DNA of 64,000 nt from JAGWRI01 sp035700805 (GTDB taxonomy: Bacteria; Gemmatimonadota; Gemmatimonadetes; Gemmatimonadales; Gemmatimonadaceae). The notes below the pieces were generated by a model. That model was not told where the DNA came from. It did no database searches and was given only the letters and a program-made list of their open reading frames with translations. This document shows positions 55,336 through 63,921 of the stretch, piece after piece (the first letter of the stretch is position 1; each line of letters opens with the position of its first letter). The stretch covers positions 27,731 through 91,730 of the forward strand of contig DASSOG010000050.1 in the NCBI GenBank assembly GCA_035700805.1. Reading direction: 5' to 3'. The position numbers and the translations under genes are program-made.

Positions 55336-56541
55336 TCACTCCTCCTGATGTGGTCCGGACGCCGGGCGTCCGGGCCTTGAGGTTCCGCGTCCAACCCACG
55401 CGAGCCACGCCATCCCGATCGCCCCGGCGACCACCGACGCCACCAGCACCGCCAGCTTGGACGCGTCTATCAAGTGACCATTTTTCGCGAATGCCAGATT
55501 GGTAATGAAGATGGACATGGTGAACCCGATCCCCCCCAGCGCCCCCGCGCCAAAGATGTGCCGCCAGCCGAGCCCCTCCGGCAGGCGACAGACGCCAACC
55601 GCCACACAGGCGAGGCAGGTCAGCACCACCCCAAGCGGCTTGCCGATGACCAGGCCCACGATGATGCCGAGTCCGCCGGCGCTGCCCAGGTCCGCCAGCC
55701 AGTGGCCGCCCAGGACAATAGCCGTGTTGGCCAGCGCGAAGATCGGCAGGATCGCTATCGCCACGGGCCCGTTCAGGACATGCTCCAGCCGATGCGAGGG
55801 GGAGGTGGCGTCCTCGGCCACGCGCGAGAAGGGAATCGCAAAGGCCAGCAGCACGCCGGCCATGGTGGCGTGGATACCGGACCGGAACATGAAGACCCAC
55901 ATGATCACGCCACCCAACAGGTAGGGAGTCAGCGCCATCACGTGCCAGACCCGATTGAGCGCCAGCAGCAGGCCGAAGACCACGAGCGCGCCCACGAGAT
56001 AGCCCAGAGATAGCTGCGTCGTGTAAAAGACCGCGATGATCAGGATCGCGATCAGGTCATCAAGAACCGCAAATGCCACTACGAACACCTTGAGGGACGA
56101 CGGCACCGCCGGGCCCAGCAGCGCCAGCGCGCCCATCGCGAAGGCGATGTCCGTCGCCATCGGGATGCCGAAGCCGCCCTCCGTCGGCTGGCCGACGTTG
56201 AACGCGTGGTAGATCAGCGCCGGCACCAGCGCCCCGCCAATGGCCGCCATCATCGGCAGCAGGGCGCTGCGCAGGTCGGAGAGTTCGCCGCTGTACAGCT
56301 CGCGCTCCAGCTCCAGCCCAATGAACAGGAAGAACACGGCCATCAGCGCGTCGTTGATCCAGAGCTCCAGGCTGAGTCCGCCCACCGCCGTATGCCAGAA
56401 GGCCACGTATGCCGGACCAACCGGGGAATTGGCAAGCGCCAGCGAGACGGCGGTGCAAACCAGCAGCAGGATCCCGCCGGCCTTCTCGGAATCGAAGAAC
56501 GCCTTGAAGGTCCGGGACAGCGCGGGCTCCAGCAGGGCCAC
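55336..56541 (-). CDS. nhaA: Na+/H+ antiporter NhaA
   Basis: The 401-residue protein has about 12 helices and the NhaA hallmarks: FWHTAVGGLSLELWINDALMA, FFLFIGLELERELYSGEL and FGIPMATDIAFAMGALALLG. The paired Asp residues of the ion site are in VVAFAVLDDLIAILIIA. It exchanges sodium for protons to regulate pH and sodium load. The frame is intact and of normal length. It is independent of the his operon; the hisD terminator hairpin lies upstream of its start, about 36 bases away. Confidence 0.96.
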   Translation of the reverse strand: MALLEPALSRTFKAFFDSEKAGGILLLVCTAVSLALANSPVGPAYVAFWHTAVGGLSLELWINDALMAVFFLFIGLELERELYSGELSDLRSALLPMMAAIGGALVPALIYHAFNVGQPTEGGFGIPMATDIAFAMGALALLGPAVPSSLKVFVVAFAVLDDLIAILIIAVFYTTQLSLGYLVGALVVFGLLLALNRVWHVMALTPYLLGGVIMWVFMFRSGIHATMAGVLLAFAIPFSRVAEDATSPSHRLEHVLNGPVAIAILPIFALANTAIVLGGHWLADLGSAGGLGIIVGLVIGKPLGVVLTCLACVAVGVCRLPEGLGWRHIFGAGALGGIGFTMSIFITNLAFAKNGHLIDASKLAVLVASVVAGAIGMAWLAWVGRGTSRPGRPASGPHQEE

Positions 56542-56576
56542 GGAAATCCGTCAGAGGGGAGAGGAGGCAGGCCGAG

Positions 56577-56599
56577 ACAGGCTCACCGATGGAGCCTGT
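56577..56599 (-). terminator. 8-bp hairpin at the end of the his operon
   Basis: ACAGGCTC pairs perfectly with GAGCCTGT over the 7-base loop ACCGATG. It lies 18 bases beyond the hisD stop (56617) in the transcription direction. No T-run follows. Confidence 0.5.
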
Positions 56600-56616
56600 G
56601 CGGGCAACACGGCTCG

Positions 56617-57897
56617 TCAGGATCCAGCGGCACCCCCAACATATGGCATCCTCCGCCGCTCCGCCGCCCTCGCGTGGGCTTCCAGCCCCTCCAGGCGCGC
56701 AAGGGCCGCCACGTCCTGCACGACGTTCGTGGCGTCATCCAGGCGCAGCCAGGTGCGCACGCGCTGGAATGTCAGGACCGAGAGCCCGCCGGAGAACCGC
56801 GCCCCACGGCCGGTGGGCAGCACGTGGTTCCCACCCACGCCGTAATCCCCGAATACCTCAGCGGACCGCTCGCCCAGGAATAGGGCGCCGGCGTTCCGGA
56901 TGCGTGCGGCCAGGCTTTCAGGATCGCGTATGGAGAGCTGCAGGTGTTCCGGCGCAAGGATGTTGCACACCTCCGCCACCTGGCGGAGGTCGGCACAGCA
57001 CACCGCCATGCCGTTGCGCAGCGCGGCGATGGCCACGTCCCGCGTGGGCAACGGTTCGAGCTGCCGCCGGAGTTCCCGCTCCGTCGCGTCAATCACGCGC
57101 GCGTCGGTCACCACCAGCGCGGTGAAGGCATCGGCGTCGTGTTCCGCCTGGGCCAGCAGGTCGGCGGCCACCGTGCCGGCGTCCGCGTCGGCGTCCGCGA
57201 CCACCACCAGCTCCGAAGGGCCGGCGAGCATGTCAATGGCCACGTCACCTGCCACGCACTTCTTGGCCGCGGTCACCCATCGGTTGCCCGGTCCCACCAC
57301 GATATCGCAGGCGCCGACCCCCACGCCATACGCCAGCGCGGCAATCGCTTGCGCGCCTCCCACGCCCAGCACGACATCGGCGTCGGCAATGGCGGCCGCG
57401 GCGAGCATCAGCGGCCCGGGGTTGGGCGACGCCACCACGACTTCACGCACACCCGCCGCGCGCGCCGTCACGGCGGTCATGAGCAATGATGAGGGAAGTG
57501 GAAAGCGCCCGGCGGGCGCGTAGCAGCCCGCGCGCTCCATGGCCACCACGTCGTGCCCCACGGCGCCGCCCGGCACGGATACCTTCAGGCTGGTGAGCGC
57601 GGAGCGCTGCGCGGTGGCGAACGTCCGGATCCGCTGGGCGGCCCGTTCCAGCACGGCGCGCGCCTGGCCATCGATGGCGGCCAGGGCCGCCTCAAGCGCG
57701 GGTCGTTCAAAGCGCCAGGGACGCCCGGGTGACCACCCGTCAAACCGGGCCGCACAGCGCAGCAGCGCGTCGGTGCCGTTGGCGCGCACGTCGGTCACGA
57801 TCTCGCCGGCCGCCGCCAGGGTCGTCGCATCGAGGCCAGCGGCCAGGCGCGGCGGAACCGCGGCGGCGTCCACGCGCCGGAGCAACGGGGCGGTCAT
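56617..57897 (-). CDS. hisD: Histidinol dehydrogenase
   Basis: The last gene of the his operon catalyses the two oxidations of histidinol to histidine. ATG 57897 lies in an ATGA overlap with the hisA-hisIE fusion gene. The 426-residue protein has the family motifs MLAGPSELVVVADADAD and LAQAEHDADAFTALV (zinc and catalytic residues), and EHLQLSIRDPESLA toward the end. GDYGVGGNHVLPTGRGARFS is the C-terminal signature. All conserved zinc ligands appear to be present. A weak hairpin ends the unit. Confidence 0.96.
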   Translation of the reverse strand: MTAPLLRRVDAAAVPPRLAAGLDATTLAAAGEIVTDVRANGTDALLRCAARFDGWSPGRPWRFERPALEAALAAIDGQARAVLERAAQRIRTFATAQRSALTSLKVSVPGGAVGHDVVAMERAGCYAPAGRFPLPSSLLMTAVTARAAGVREVVVASPNPGPLMLAAAAIADADVVLGVGGAQAIAALAYGVGVGACDIVVGPGNRWVTAAKKCVAGDVAIDMLAGPSELVVVADADADAGTVAADLLAQAEHDADAFTALVVTDARVIDATERELRRQLEPLPTRDVAIAALRNGMAVCCADLRQVAEVCNILAPEHLQLSIRDPESLAARIRNAGALFLGERSAEVFGDYGVGGNHVLPTGRGARFSGGLSVLTFQRVRTWLRLDDATNVVQDVAALARLEGLEAHARAAERRRMPYVGGAAGS

Positions 57898-59180
57898 GGT
57901 GCGCCCCCCGGCGCGCCGGCACTCGCCGGCTTGCGATCTCCCCTGCGCCGGCTCACCCGCAGCGCCCGCCGCGCCAGCTCCCGATTCACATCGGCCAGGG
58001 TGACCCCGGCCGCGGCCATCCGCACCGCGGTGAAGTAGAGCACGTCGGCGGCTTCGCATGTAACTTCACGTATGGAGTTCGCCGCGCCGAGTTCCGCGGC
58101 CTCCTCCAGCAGCTTATCGCGCAGGAGCGCCGGATCGGCCAGCAGCCGCGCGGTGTACGAGCCCGCTGTCGGGGTCGTGGCGCGACGTCGCAATGTCCGC
58201 TCCAGCGCAGTGAGGGCCGGCGCGCCGCCCCAGCAGGTGGGCGTACCGGTGTGACAGAAGCCGGCGCCGGCCTGGCGCACGGTGAACCGCGCCGCATCGC
58301 GATCGCAGTCGAGGTCCACGCGCAGGAGTTCCTGCGTGGCGCCCGAGGTCTGGCCCTTGATCCAGCGGCCGCGCGTGCGCGACTGATAGATGCCGCGCCG
58401 CTCGTCCACGGCCTGGCGGATGCTCTCGCGGCTGGACCACGCCAGCCCCAGCGCAATTCCCAATTCATCGGTCACGACTGTCGCTATCAATCCGTCGGCG
58501 CGGTCACCCGTGAGCGGCGCGGCCACTGCCGCGCCGAGCGACATCGCGCCGGTGTAAAGGGCCATTCCCACCTGCGCGTCCGCACCCATCTGGTCGAGGG
58601 CGGCGACCTCTGCCGGCGTCGTCACACCTCCCGCGATGGTCACCCGCGTATCTCCCGCGGCCTGCACCACCTTCTGCGCGCGCTCCAGGTCGGCGCCAAC
58701 CATCCGCCCCTCGCGCTCCACCAGCGTGACCAGGAACCCACCGGCCAGTCCCTGCAGCTCCGCCAGCCGAGCCTCGAGCGAGCATCCCGTGCGCTCACGC
58801 CACCCGTCCACCACCACCTCTCCGTCCACCGAGTCCAGCGCGACAATCACGCGCTCGCGTGGCAGCTCGCGCAGCAATCCGGGTTGCGCGGCGGTGCCGA
58901 TGACAATGTGCGCAGCGCCGGCGTCCAGCCACCAGCGCGCGGTGGCCAGGTCGCGGATGCCGCCGCCCACTCGGCACGGGCCGGCGGCGCAGAGCGCGGC
59001 AATCTGCTCTCGATTGGAGCCCTCGCCGCGCGCGGCGTCCAAGTCAACGACGGCCACCTCGCCCGCCACCGTGAACCGGGTGAACCAGGGCGCGGGGTCG
59101 CCCGCGTCCAGCGCCTGCTCGCGCCCGCCCACGAGCTGCACCGCGCGCCCGCGCACGAGGTCAATGGATGGGACGATCAT
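57894..59180 (-). CDS. Tri-functional HisA-HisI-HisE fusion
   Basis: The 428-residue protein has three domains. Residues 1-225 are HisA (ProFAR isomerase) with PSIDLVRGRAVQLVGG and catalytic Asp in IVALDSVDG. Residues 226-320 are HisI (PR-AMP cyclohydrolase): TDELGIALGLAWSSRESIRQ, GIYQSRTRGRWIKGQTSGA, LDCDRDAARF and CHTGTPTCWGG with its metal Cys/His. Residues 325-420 are HisE (PR-ATP pyrophosphatase): RDKLLEEAAELGAA and EAADVLYFTAVRMAAAG. HisI-HisE fusions are common, but HisA joined in front is rare. The three activities act in the order HisE, HisI, HisA. The gene overlaps hisD and hisF by four bases each. Confidence 0.93.
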   Translation of the reverse strand: MIVPSIDLVRGRAVQLVGGREQALDAGDPAPWFTRFTVAGEVAVVDLDAARGEGSNREQIAALCAAGPCRVGGGIRDLATARWWLDAGAAHIVIGTAAQPGLLRELPRERVIVALDSVDGEVVVDGWRERTGCSLEARLAELQGLAGGFLVTLVEREGRMVGADLERAQKVVQAAGDTRVTIAGGVTTPAEVAALDQMGADAQVGMALYTGAMSLGAAVAAPLTGDRADGLIATVVTDELGIALGLAWSSRESIRQAVDERRGIYQSRTRGRWIKGQTSGATQELLRVDLDCDRDAARFTVRQAGAGFCHTGTPTCWGGAPALTALERTLRRRATTPTAGSYTARLLADPALLRDKLLEEAAELGAANSIREVTCEAADVLYFTAVRMAAAGVTLADVNRELARRALRVSRRRGDRKPASAGAPGGAP

Positions 59181-59935
59181 GGCCGCACCTCAAGGCCCGC
59201 CTCGGCCATCCGTTGCTTTATGTCCTGCACGGAGCACACTCCATCATGAAAGATTGATGCCGCCAGCGCCCCGTCGGCGCCGGCACGCAGCGCGGCCACC
59301 AGGTCGTCCGCGCCGCGCGCGCCACCTGAGGCCACCACGGGCACACGGACGGCCCGCGCCACGGCCGCTGTCAGCGCCAGATCATAGCCGGCCAGCGTGC
59401 CGTCCCGATCCACGCTCGTGAGCAGGATCTCCCCCGCCCCGAGCCGAGCTCCCTCCACCGCCCAGTCCACCGCGCCGCGGTCCGTCCATTCCGTGCCGGC
59501 CCGGATGACTACACTCCACCCCTCGCCGTCCGGTCGCGCCGATGCGTCCACCGAGAGGGTGATGCACTGCTGGCCGAATCGCGTCGCGAGCTCGGTAAGC
59601 AAGTCAGGAGTCTGCATCGCGGCCGTATTCACCGCGACCTTGTCCGCACCGGCGCCCAGCAGCGCCGCCGCGTCCTCCACGGTGCGCACACCACCGCCGA
59701 CGGTCAGTGGAATGCCCAGCACTTCGCGCACGGCGCGCACGGTGGCCAGCGCATGCGCGCGCCGGTCCGTGGTCGCGGTCACGTCCAGCAGGACGATCTC
59801 GTCGGCGCCGTCCTCCTCGTAGCGCCGTGCCCGTTCCGCCGGCGCCCCCGCGTCGCGCAGCGCCTGAAAGCTCACGCCCTTGACCACACGTCCGTCCCGC
59901 GTGTCCAGGCACGGAATCACTCGGCGCGTCAGCAT
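59177..59935 (-). CDS. hisF: Imidazole glycerol phosphate synthase subunit HisF
   Basis: The 252-residue TIM-barrel cyclase subunit has the catalytic Asp residues in VIPCLDTRDGRVVKG and in TLSVDASARPDGEG. Phosphate-binding loops lie at LTVGGGVRTVEDAA and VVASGGARGADD. It accepts ammonia from HisH and makes IGP and AICAR. ATG 59935 overlaps the hisH stop by seven bases, and its stop overlaps the HisA-HisIE fusion start by four. The internal chain is complete. Confidence 0.96.
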   Translation of the reverse strand: MLTRRVIPCLDTRDGRVVKGVSFQALRDAGAPAERARRYEEDGADEIVLLDVTATTDRRAHALATVRAVREVLGIPLTVGGGVRTVEDAAALLGAGADKVAVNTAAMQTPDLLTELATRFGQQCITLSVDASARPDGEGWSVVIRAGTEWTDRGAVDWAVEGARLGAGEILLTSVDRDGTLAGYDLALTAAVARAVRVPVVASGGARGADDLVAALRAGADGALAASIFHDGVCSVQDIKQRMAEAGLEVRP

Positions 59936-60531
59936 GCGTCCATCCACCGGCGCAGGAGCGCCGCCCCCCACGCTCCGGACAGCTCCGGGTGAAACTGACA
60001 CGCGAGCTGCGGCCCGCGCTCCAGCGCGGCCACAAACCGGACACCGTGCGTAGCCCATGCCGCCACCCAGCCATCCGCGGCGCCCCCCAGGTGATACGCG
60101 TTGGCAAAGTACGCGTAACCGGGCTGGACCAACGCCGAGCCCGGCACGGGCTCCACCAGGTTCCACCCAAGCTGCGGCACCGGCACCGTATCCGGGAACC
60201 GGCATACCCTGGCGCGCAACACGCCCAGCCCGGCCACGCCAGGCGATTCCTCGCTGTCCGTGGCCAGCACCTGCAATCCCAGGCAGACGGCCAGCAATGG
60301 CCGCCCGCTCTCCACGCGCTCGCGGGTGGCGTCCACCAGACCGCCGCCGGCCAGCCGCTGCATGACGTTCCCAAAGGCGCCGACGCCGGGAAGAACCACC
60401 CGGTCGGCACGCCGCACGACATCCGGATCGCGCGTGGAGGCTACCGCGACCCCCAGCCTCCGGACGGCGCCCAACACCGAGGCCAGGTTTGCACTTCCAG
60501 TATCAATAACAGCCAGCGTTTCATTTGGCAT
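59929..60531 (-). CDS. hisH: Imidazole glycerol phosphate synthase subunit HisH
   Basis: The 200-residue glutaminase supplies ammonia to HisF. The nucleophile Cys is in LLAVCLGLQVLA, and the His-Glu pair is in ACQFHPELSGAWG. The oxyanion strand PGVGAFGNVMQRL is intact. The ATG at 60531 shares one base with the hisB stop (TGATG), suggesting stop-start coupling. Length and fold are normal. Confidence 0.95.
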   Translation of the reverse strand: MPNETLAVIDTGSANLASVLGAVRRLGVAVASTRDPDVVRRADRVVLPGVGAFGNVMQRLAGGGLVDATRERVESGRPLLAVCLGLQVLATDSEESPGVAGLGVLRARVCRFPDTVPVPQLGWNLVEPVPGSALVQPGYAYFANAYHLGGAADGWVAAWATHGVRFVAALERGPQLACQFHPELSGAWGAALLRRWMDAC

Positions 60532-61127
60532 CACAGAACTCCCTTGGTGCTGGGCACCCCGCCTGCGCTCGCGCGGGCCACCGCACCGCGCAATGCCAAG
60601 GCCACCGCCTTGGCCGCGGCCTCGGCGCGGTGGTGATCGTTGGCCCCCTCCAGCACATCCACGTGCAGCGCCATGCGGGCCGCCACGGCGATGCTCTGGA
60701 ACAGGTGCGGCACGTTCTCGCACGACAGCGCGCCCAGGCGTTCACGCGTGAGCCCCAGCGCAATGCGCGCAAACGGGCGGCCGGAACAGTCCACCACGGC
60801 GCGCGCCAGCGCTTCATCCAGCGGCGCGTAGGCATAGCCAAACCGCGCGATCCCGGCCCGATCGCCGAGCGCGCGGTCCAGCGCCGAACCGAGCGCTATG
60901 CCGCAGTCCTCCACGGTGTGGTGATCGTCCACCTCGAGATCGCCACGGCACGAGAGCGTGAGGTCGAACCCGGCGTGCAGCGTCAGCGCCGTCAGCAGGT
61001 GGTCCAGAAAGCCAACCCCGGTGGCGATAGTAGCCCGGCCGGTGCCATCCAGCGTCAGTTCCAGGGTCAACTCGGTTTCCCGCGTGGTCCTGGCAAAGGA
61101 CGCCCCGCGGGCTGTCAGCGAAGACAT
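60531..61127 (-). CDS. hisB: Imidazoleglycerol-phosphate dehydratase
   Basis: The 198-residue monofunctional HisB has the metal-binding motifs VGFLDHLLTALTLHAGF and DLEVDDHHTVEDCGIALG, and the C-terminal LEGANDHHRAEAAAKA. It lacks the HAD phosphatase domain that E. coli HisB carries in front. The start ATG 61127 lies inside the end of the HisC-HAD gene (13-base overlap). The missing phosphatase function is probably provided by the HAD domain of that upstream protein. Confidence 0.95.
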   Translation of the reverse strand: MSSLTARGASFARTTRETELTLELTLDGTGRATIATGVGFLDHLLTALTLHAGFDLTLSCRGDLEVDDHHTVEDCGIALGSALDRALGDRAGIARFGYAYAPLDEALARAVVDCSGRPFARIALGLTRERLGALSCENVPHLFQSIAVAARMALHVDVLEGANDHHRAEAAAKAVALALRGAVARASAGGVPSTKGVL

Positions 61128-62863
61128 GATGTAAGTCCTGTAGGAGAATTGAATACCCGCGCCGCACCGGCGGCAAAGAGCGCGGTCCGCAACTGGTCCG
61201 CGTTTTCGGGTTCCTGCCAATTCGTAGCTGCAGGCCCGAGCACAACTCCCAGCGGCAGGACGCCCGCGCCGCGCGCACTGCGGATGTCGTCCGGCGTGTC
61301 GCCCAGCATCCATGCGCGGGTCACGCCCAGTAGCTGCAGCGCCCGCGCCACCGGAAAGGGATCGGGCTTGAGTGGCCCGTCCTCCCGCGCGACGACCCCG
61401 CGAAAACAGTCGGCGATCCCGACACGCGCCAGGAACCATTCGGCATCGGCGCGCGGCCGGCCGGTCACGATGGCCAGCGGATACTCCCGCGCCAGCCCCA
61501 ACAGCCACGCGCGTTCCACGGTCAGGCACTCGGCCTCGCGCAGTCCAGGTTCGGCCGATGTTCCCTGATACCATTGCTCGAATACCTCGCGCACCTCGGT
61601 GTACGTGGCGCGGCTGCCACCGGCCGCCGCGAGTTCGTGCGTGAGGGCCCAGTCGTCGTTCGCCTGGCCGCGCGCTTTCCGCGCCGAGATCGCCTCCGGC
61701 GGCACGAACACACCGAAAGTCGCCGCCGTCCGGCGAATGGCCTCGCGGTAGGATCCCGACACATCCGCCAGCACGCCGTCCAGGTCGAACAGGATCGTCT
61801 CAGGCGAGAGCGCGATGGACAGTGCGCGGCCTAGCCGCTCCATCGCCTGCTCCGAGTCCGGCACGGTGATCCGCACGCGGTCCACCCCGCCACCTGCCCT
61901 GTCCGGTGCACCCAGGAACCGCACCGCAATGCCGAAGCCGGCCAGCGCGTCGCGAATCCACCCGGCGCGCGGGCCCGACACCGAGACAAAATTTCCCTGG
62001 CTTGGCGTCGGCGCCTGGCCCAGGCTGGCCAGCAGTGACTCCAGCTTGTCGCGGTTCGCACGGACGCGCGCGATGGTCGCGTCCCGCCCGGCGGGATCGG
62101 CGTCCAGCGCCGCCTCCGCGACGGCCAGCGACAGCGACGAAACAGGGTACGGCCCGCCCGCCCGGCGCATCCCATCCACCAGCGCCTCCGCGCCCGCGGC
62201 GTATCCCACCCGGATGCCCGGCAGCCCCCACGCCTTGGACAGCGTGCGGACCACCACTGCACGCGGGAGCGTCAGCGCTTGCGAGGTCGGGTCGGTGGCG
62301 GCGAATTCCACGTACGCCAGGTCCAGCAGGAGCATCGCGTCCGGCACGGCGTCGTGGACGCGCCGGATCTCCGCGAAGCTGGCCACGGCGCCCGTCGGGT
62401 TGTTGGGCGAGACGATCGCGATCAGCGCGGTGCGCGCGTCGGCCCGGGCAATGACTTCTTCCACCGGAAACGGCCCGTCCGGCCACGCCACCGGTCGCAC
62501 CGTTCCCCCCGCGAGCGCTACATAGCGCGGGAGCATCTCAAAAGTGGGATCGGTCAGGACCGCATTGCGCCCGGTGGACAGCACGCTTCGACAGGCCCGT
62601 TCGAGCGCCTCGTCGGCGCCGGCGGTCACCAGTACGCGCGCCGGCGCGATGCCAAGCCGAGTGCTGATGCGCCGCACAAGCTCGCGCGGATCAGGGTAGC
62701 GTGATAGCCGCGCGCAGCCCGCCGCCAGCGTGGTGGCTATTGAAGCATCCGCCCACCCGGCCGATGTCCCGCCGGCCAGGTCCAGGTCGCAGGGCGCCGG
62801 GTGCGGGCGCGGCGCGTACGCCGTCAGCGCCTGGAGCACCGGGGATTCCGTGACGCCGCTCAT
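61115..62863 (-). CDS. hisC: Fusion of histidinol-phosphate aminotransferase and HAD phosphatase
   Basis: The 582-residue protein has a PLP-dependent HisC domain at 1-350. The Schiff-base Lys is in VRTLSKAWGLPGIRVGYA, and SPNNPTGAVASFAEI and a C-terminal RITVPDSEQA follow. A HAD phosphatase domain occupies residues 355-582: nucleophile Asp in ILFDLDGVLADVS, Thr in IVTGRPRADA, Lys in GPLKPDPFP and Asp in WMLGDTPDDIRSA. The HAD part is of the phosphoglycolate-phosphatase type, not the HisB-N type. It probably makes histidinol from histidinol phosphate, which is otherwise missing from the operon. ATG 62863 overlaps hisG by four bases. Confidence 0.9.
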   Translation of the reverse strand: MSGVTESPVLQALTAYAPRPHPAPCDLDLAGGTSAGWADASIATTLAAGCARLSRYPDPRELVRRISTRLGIAPARVLVTAGADEALERACRSVLSTGRNAVLTDPTFEMLPRYVALAGGTVRPVAWPDGPFPVEEVIARADARTALIAIVSPNNPTGAVASFAEIRRVHDAVPDAMLLLDLAYVEFAATDPTSQALTLPRAVVVRTLSKAWGLPGIRVGYAAGAEALVDGMRRAGGPYPVSSLSLAVAEAALDADPAGRDATIARVRANRDKLESLLASLGQAPTPSQGNFVSVSGPRAGWIRDALAGFGIAVRFLGAPDRAGGGVDRVRITVPDSEQAMERLGRALSIALSPETILFDLDGVLADVSGSYREAIRRTAATFGVFVPPEAISARKARGQANDDWALTHELAAAGGSRATYTEVREVFEQWYQGTSAEPGLREAECLTVERAWLLGLAREYPLAIVTGRPRADAEWFLARVGIADCFRGVVAREDGPLKPDPFPVARALQLLGVTRAWMLGDTPDDIRSARGAGVLPLGVVLGPAATNWQEPENADQLRTALFAAGAARVFNSPTGLTSCLR

Positions 62864-63771
62864 GGGACGAGCTGGCTGAGGGCCGTGACCACGATGTCGC
62901 TGGCGCCCAGCGCCTTGATGCGCGGCACCACCGCCGGGAGCGCGCTCCGGGGCACCGCGGCCTTCACCGCGAATCCCGAGGAGGCGTGCAGCGTGGAGAT
63001 GGTCGGCTCGCGCATGCACGGGATGGCGGCGCAGACGGCCTCGAGCGCCTCGGCGCTCACGTTCAGCTCCACCATCACCCGCTGCCGAGCGTCGAGCACG
63101 GAGCGCACCAGAAGGACGAACCCGTCAATCGCCGCGCGCCTGCGCGCATCGGCCATCGCCTGCCGGCTGGCGTACAGGCGCGTGGACGAGTGCATGAGCG
63201 TGTCCACAACCGTCAGGCCATTCGCCGAGAGCGTGGCGCCGGTCGCCGAATTGTCCACGATCAGGTCAGCGTCTTCGGGAGGCAGCACCTCCGTGGCCCC
63301 GTACGAGCGCACGAAGCGCGCGTCCAGTTGCCGGCGCGCGATCCACGCCATCGCCAGCCGTTCGTACTCCGAGGCCACCACCAGTCGGCGCCGGGGCAGC
63401 TCACCGTCGTCGAGCAGCGCCGTCGGGGCGGCCGCGACGAGCTGCACCGGATCCAGCGCGGTGTCGAGCAGTTCCACGACATCGGCACCCAGCTCGGCCA
63501 CCCAGTCGGCGCCGGCAAAGCCCACGTCGCGGGAACCCGCGGCCAGCATCTCGACGATGCTCTGCGGCTTCAGCAGCTTGGCGTTGAACCGCCCGGCGCC
63601 CACCACCGGGCGGTACGCGCGTCCGCCCAGCCGCACGGGCAGCCCCGCGTCGGCCATCAGCGTACATACTTCTTCCTGCATGCGGCCCTTGGGCAGGGCC
63701 AGGCGCAGGCATTCGGCGTCCAGATCTGGTGTCACATAGTCCTCCGGGCCCAAAGGCCGGCGGAGGCGCAT
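62860..63771 (-). CDS. hisG: ATP phosphoribosyltransferase, long form
   Basis: The first enzyme of histidine synthesis joins PRPP and ATP. ATG 63771 follows the attenuator; TTG 63783 is also in frame. The 303-residue protein has LRLALPKGRMQEEV at the start and DVGFAGADWVAELGADVV. The PRPP loop region is LIVDNSATGATLSANGL. The C-terminal regulatory domain (about 225-303: RVMVELNVSAEALEAV, SDIVVTALSQLVP) marks the long HisG form, which is inhibited by histidine and does not need HisZ. It is the first structural gene of the operon. Confidence 0.95.
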   Translation of the reverse strand: MRLRRPLGPEDYVTPDLDAECLRLALPKGRMQEEVCTLMADAGLPVRLGGRAYRPVVGAGRFNAKLLKPQSIVEMLAAGSRDVGFAGADWVAELGADVVELLDTALDPVQLVAAAPTALLDDGELPRRRLVVASEYERLAMAWIARRQLDARFVRSYGATEVLPPEDADLIVDNSATGATLSANGLTVVDTLMHSSTRLYASRQAMADARRRAAIDGFVLLVRSVLDARQRVMVELNVSAEALEAVCAAIPCMREPTISTLHASSGFAVKAAVPRSALPAVVPRIKALGASDIVVTALSQLVP

Positions 63772-63781
63772 GCTGAACGCC

Positions 63782-63807
63782 AAAACGCCGACCCGAGGGC
63801 CGGCGTT
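63782..63807 (-). terminator. His-operon attenuator terminator
   Basis: On the minus strand AACGCCG (63807-63801) pairs with CGGCGTT (63790-63784). The right arm runs on into TTTT up to about 63782, a U-tract that ends just before GGCG and the hisG start. The left arm also matches the GGGCGGGCGT segment of the leader at 63865-63856, except one G-G mismatch, so an alternative antiterminator is possible. It sits between hisL and hisG as attenuation requires. Confidence 0.75.
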
Positions 63808-63853
63808 GAGATTCAGTGTACTGGGATTGACTCCTACCAGTGGCTACACGTGA

Positions 63854-63913
63854 TCACGCCCGCCCCGCGAGGGGATGGTGATGATGCACGTGATGGCGGC
63901 TGGCGTATGTCAT
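63854..63913 (-). CDS. hisL: His leader peptide (attenuation)
   Basis: The frame from ATG 63913 to TGA 63854 encodes MTYASRHHVHHHHPLAGRA, a 19-residue peptide with His at positions 7, 8 and 10-13. That is six His in seven consecutive residues. His-rich leaders sense charged tRNA-His: when it is scarce the ribosome stalls on these codons. The segment after the His codons (GGGCGGGCGT, 63865-63856) is then free to pair with the terminator left arm and prevent termination before hisG. With ample histidine the ribosome reaches the stop and covers that segment. No SD site is seen; the promoter is eight bases upstream. Confidence 0.85.
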   Translation of the reverse strand: MTYASRHHVHHHHPLAGRA

Positions 63914-63921
63914 GGTGATCG

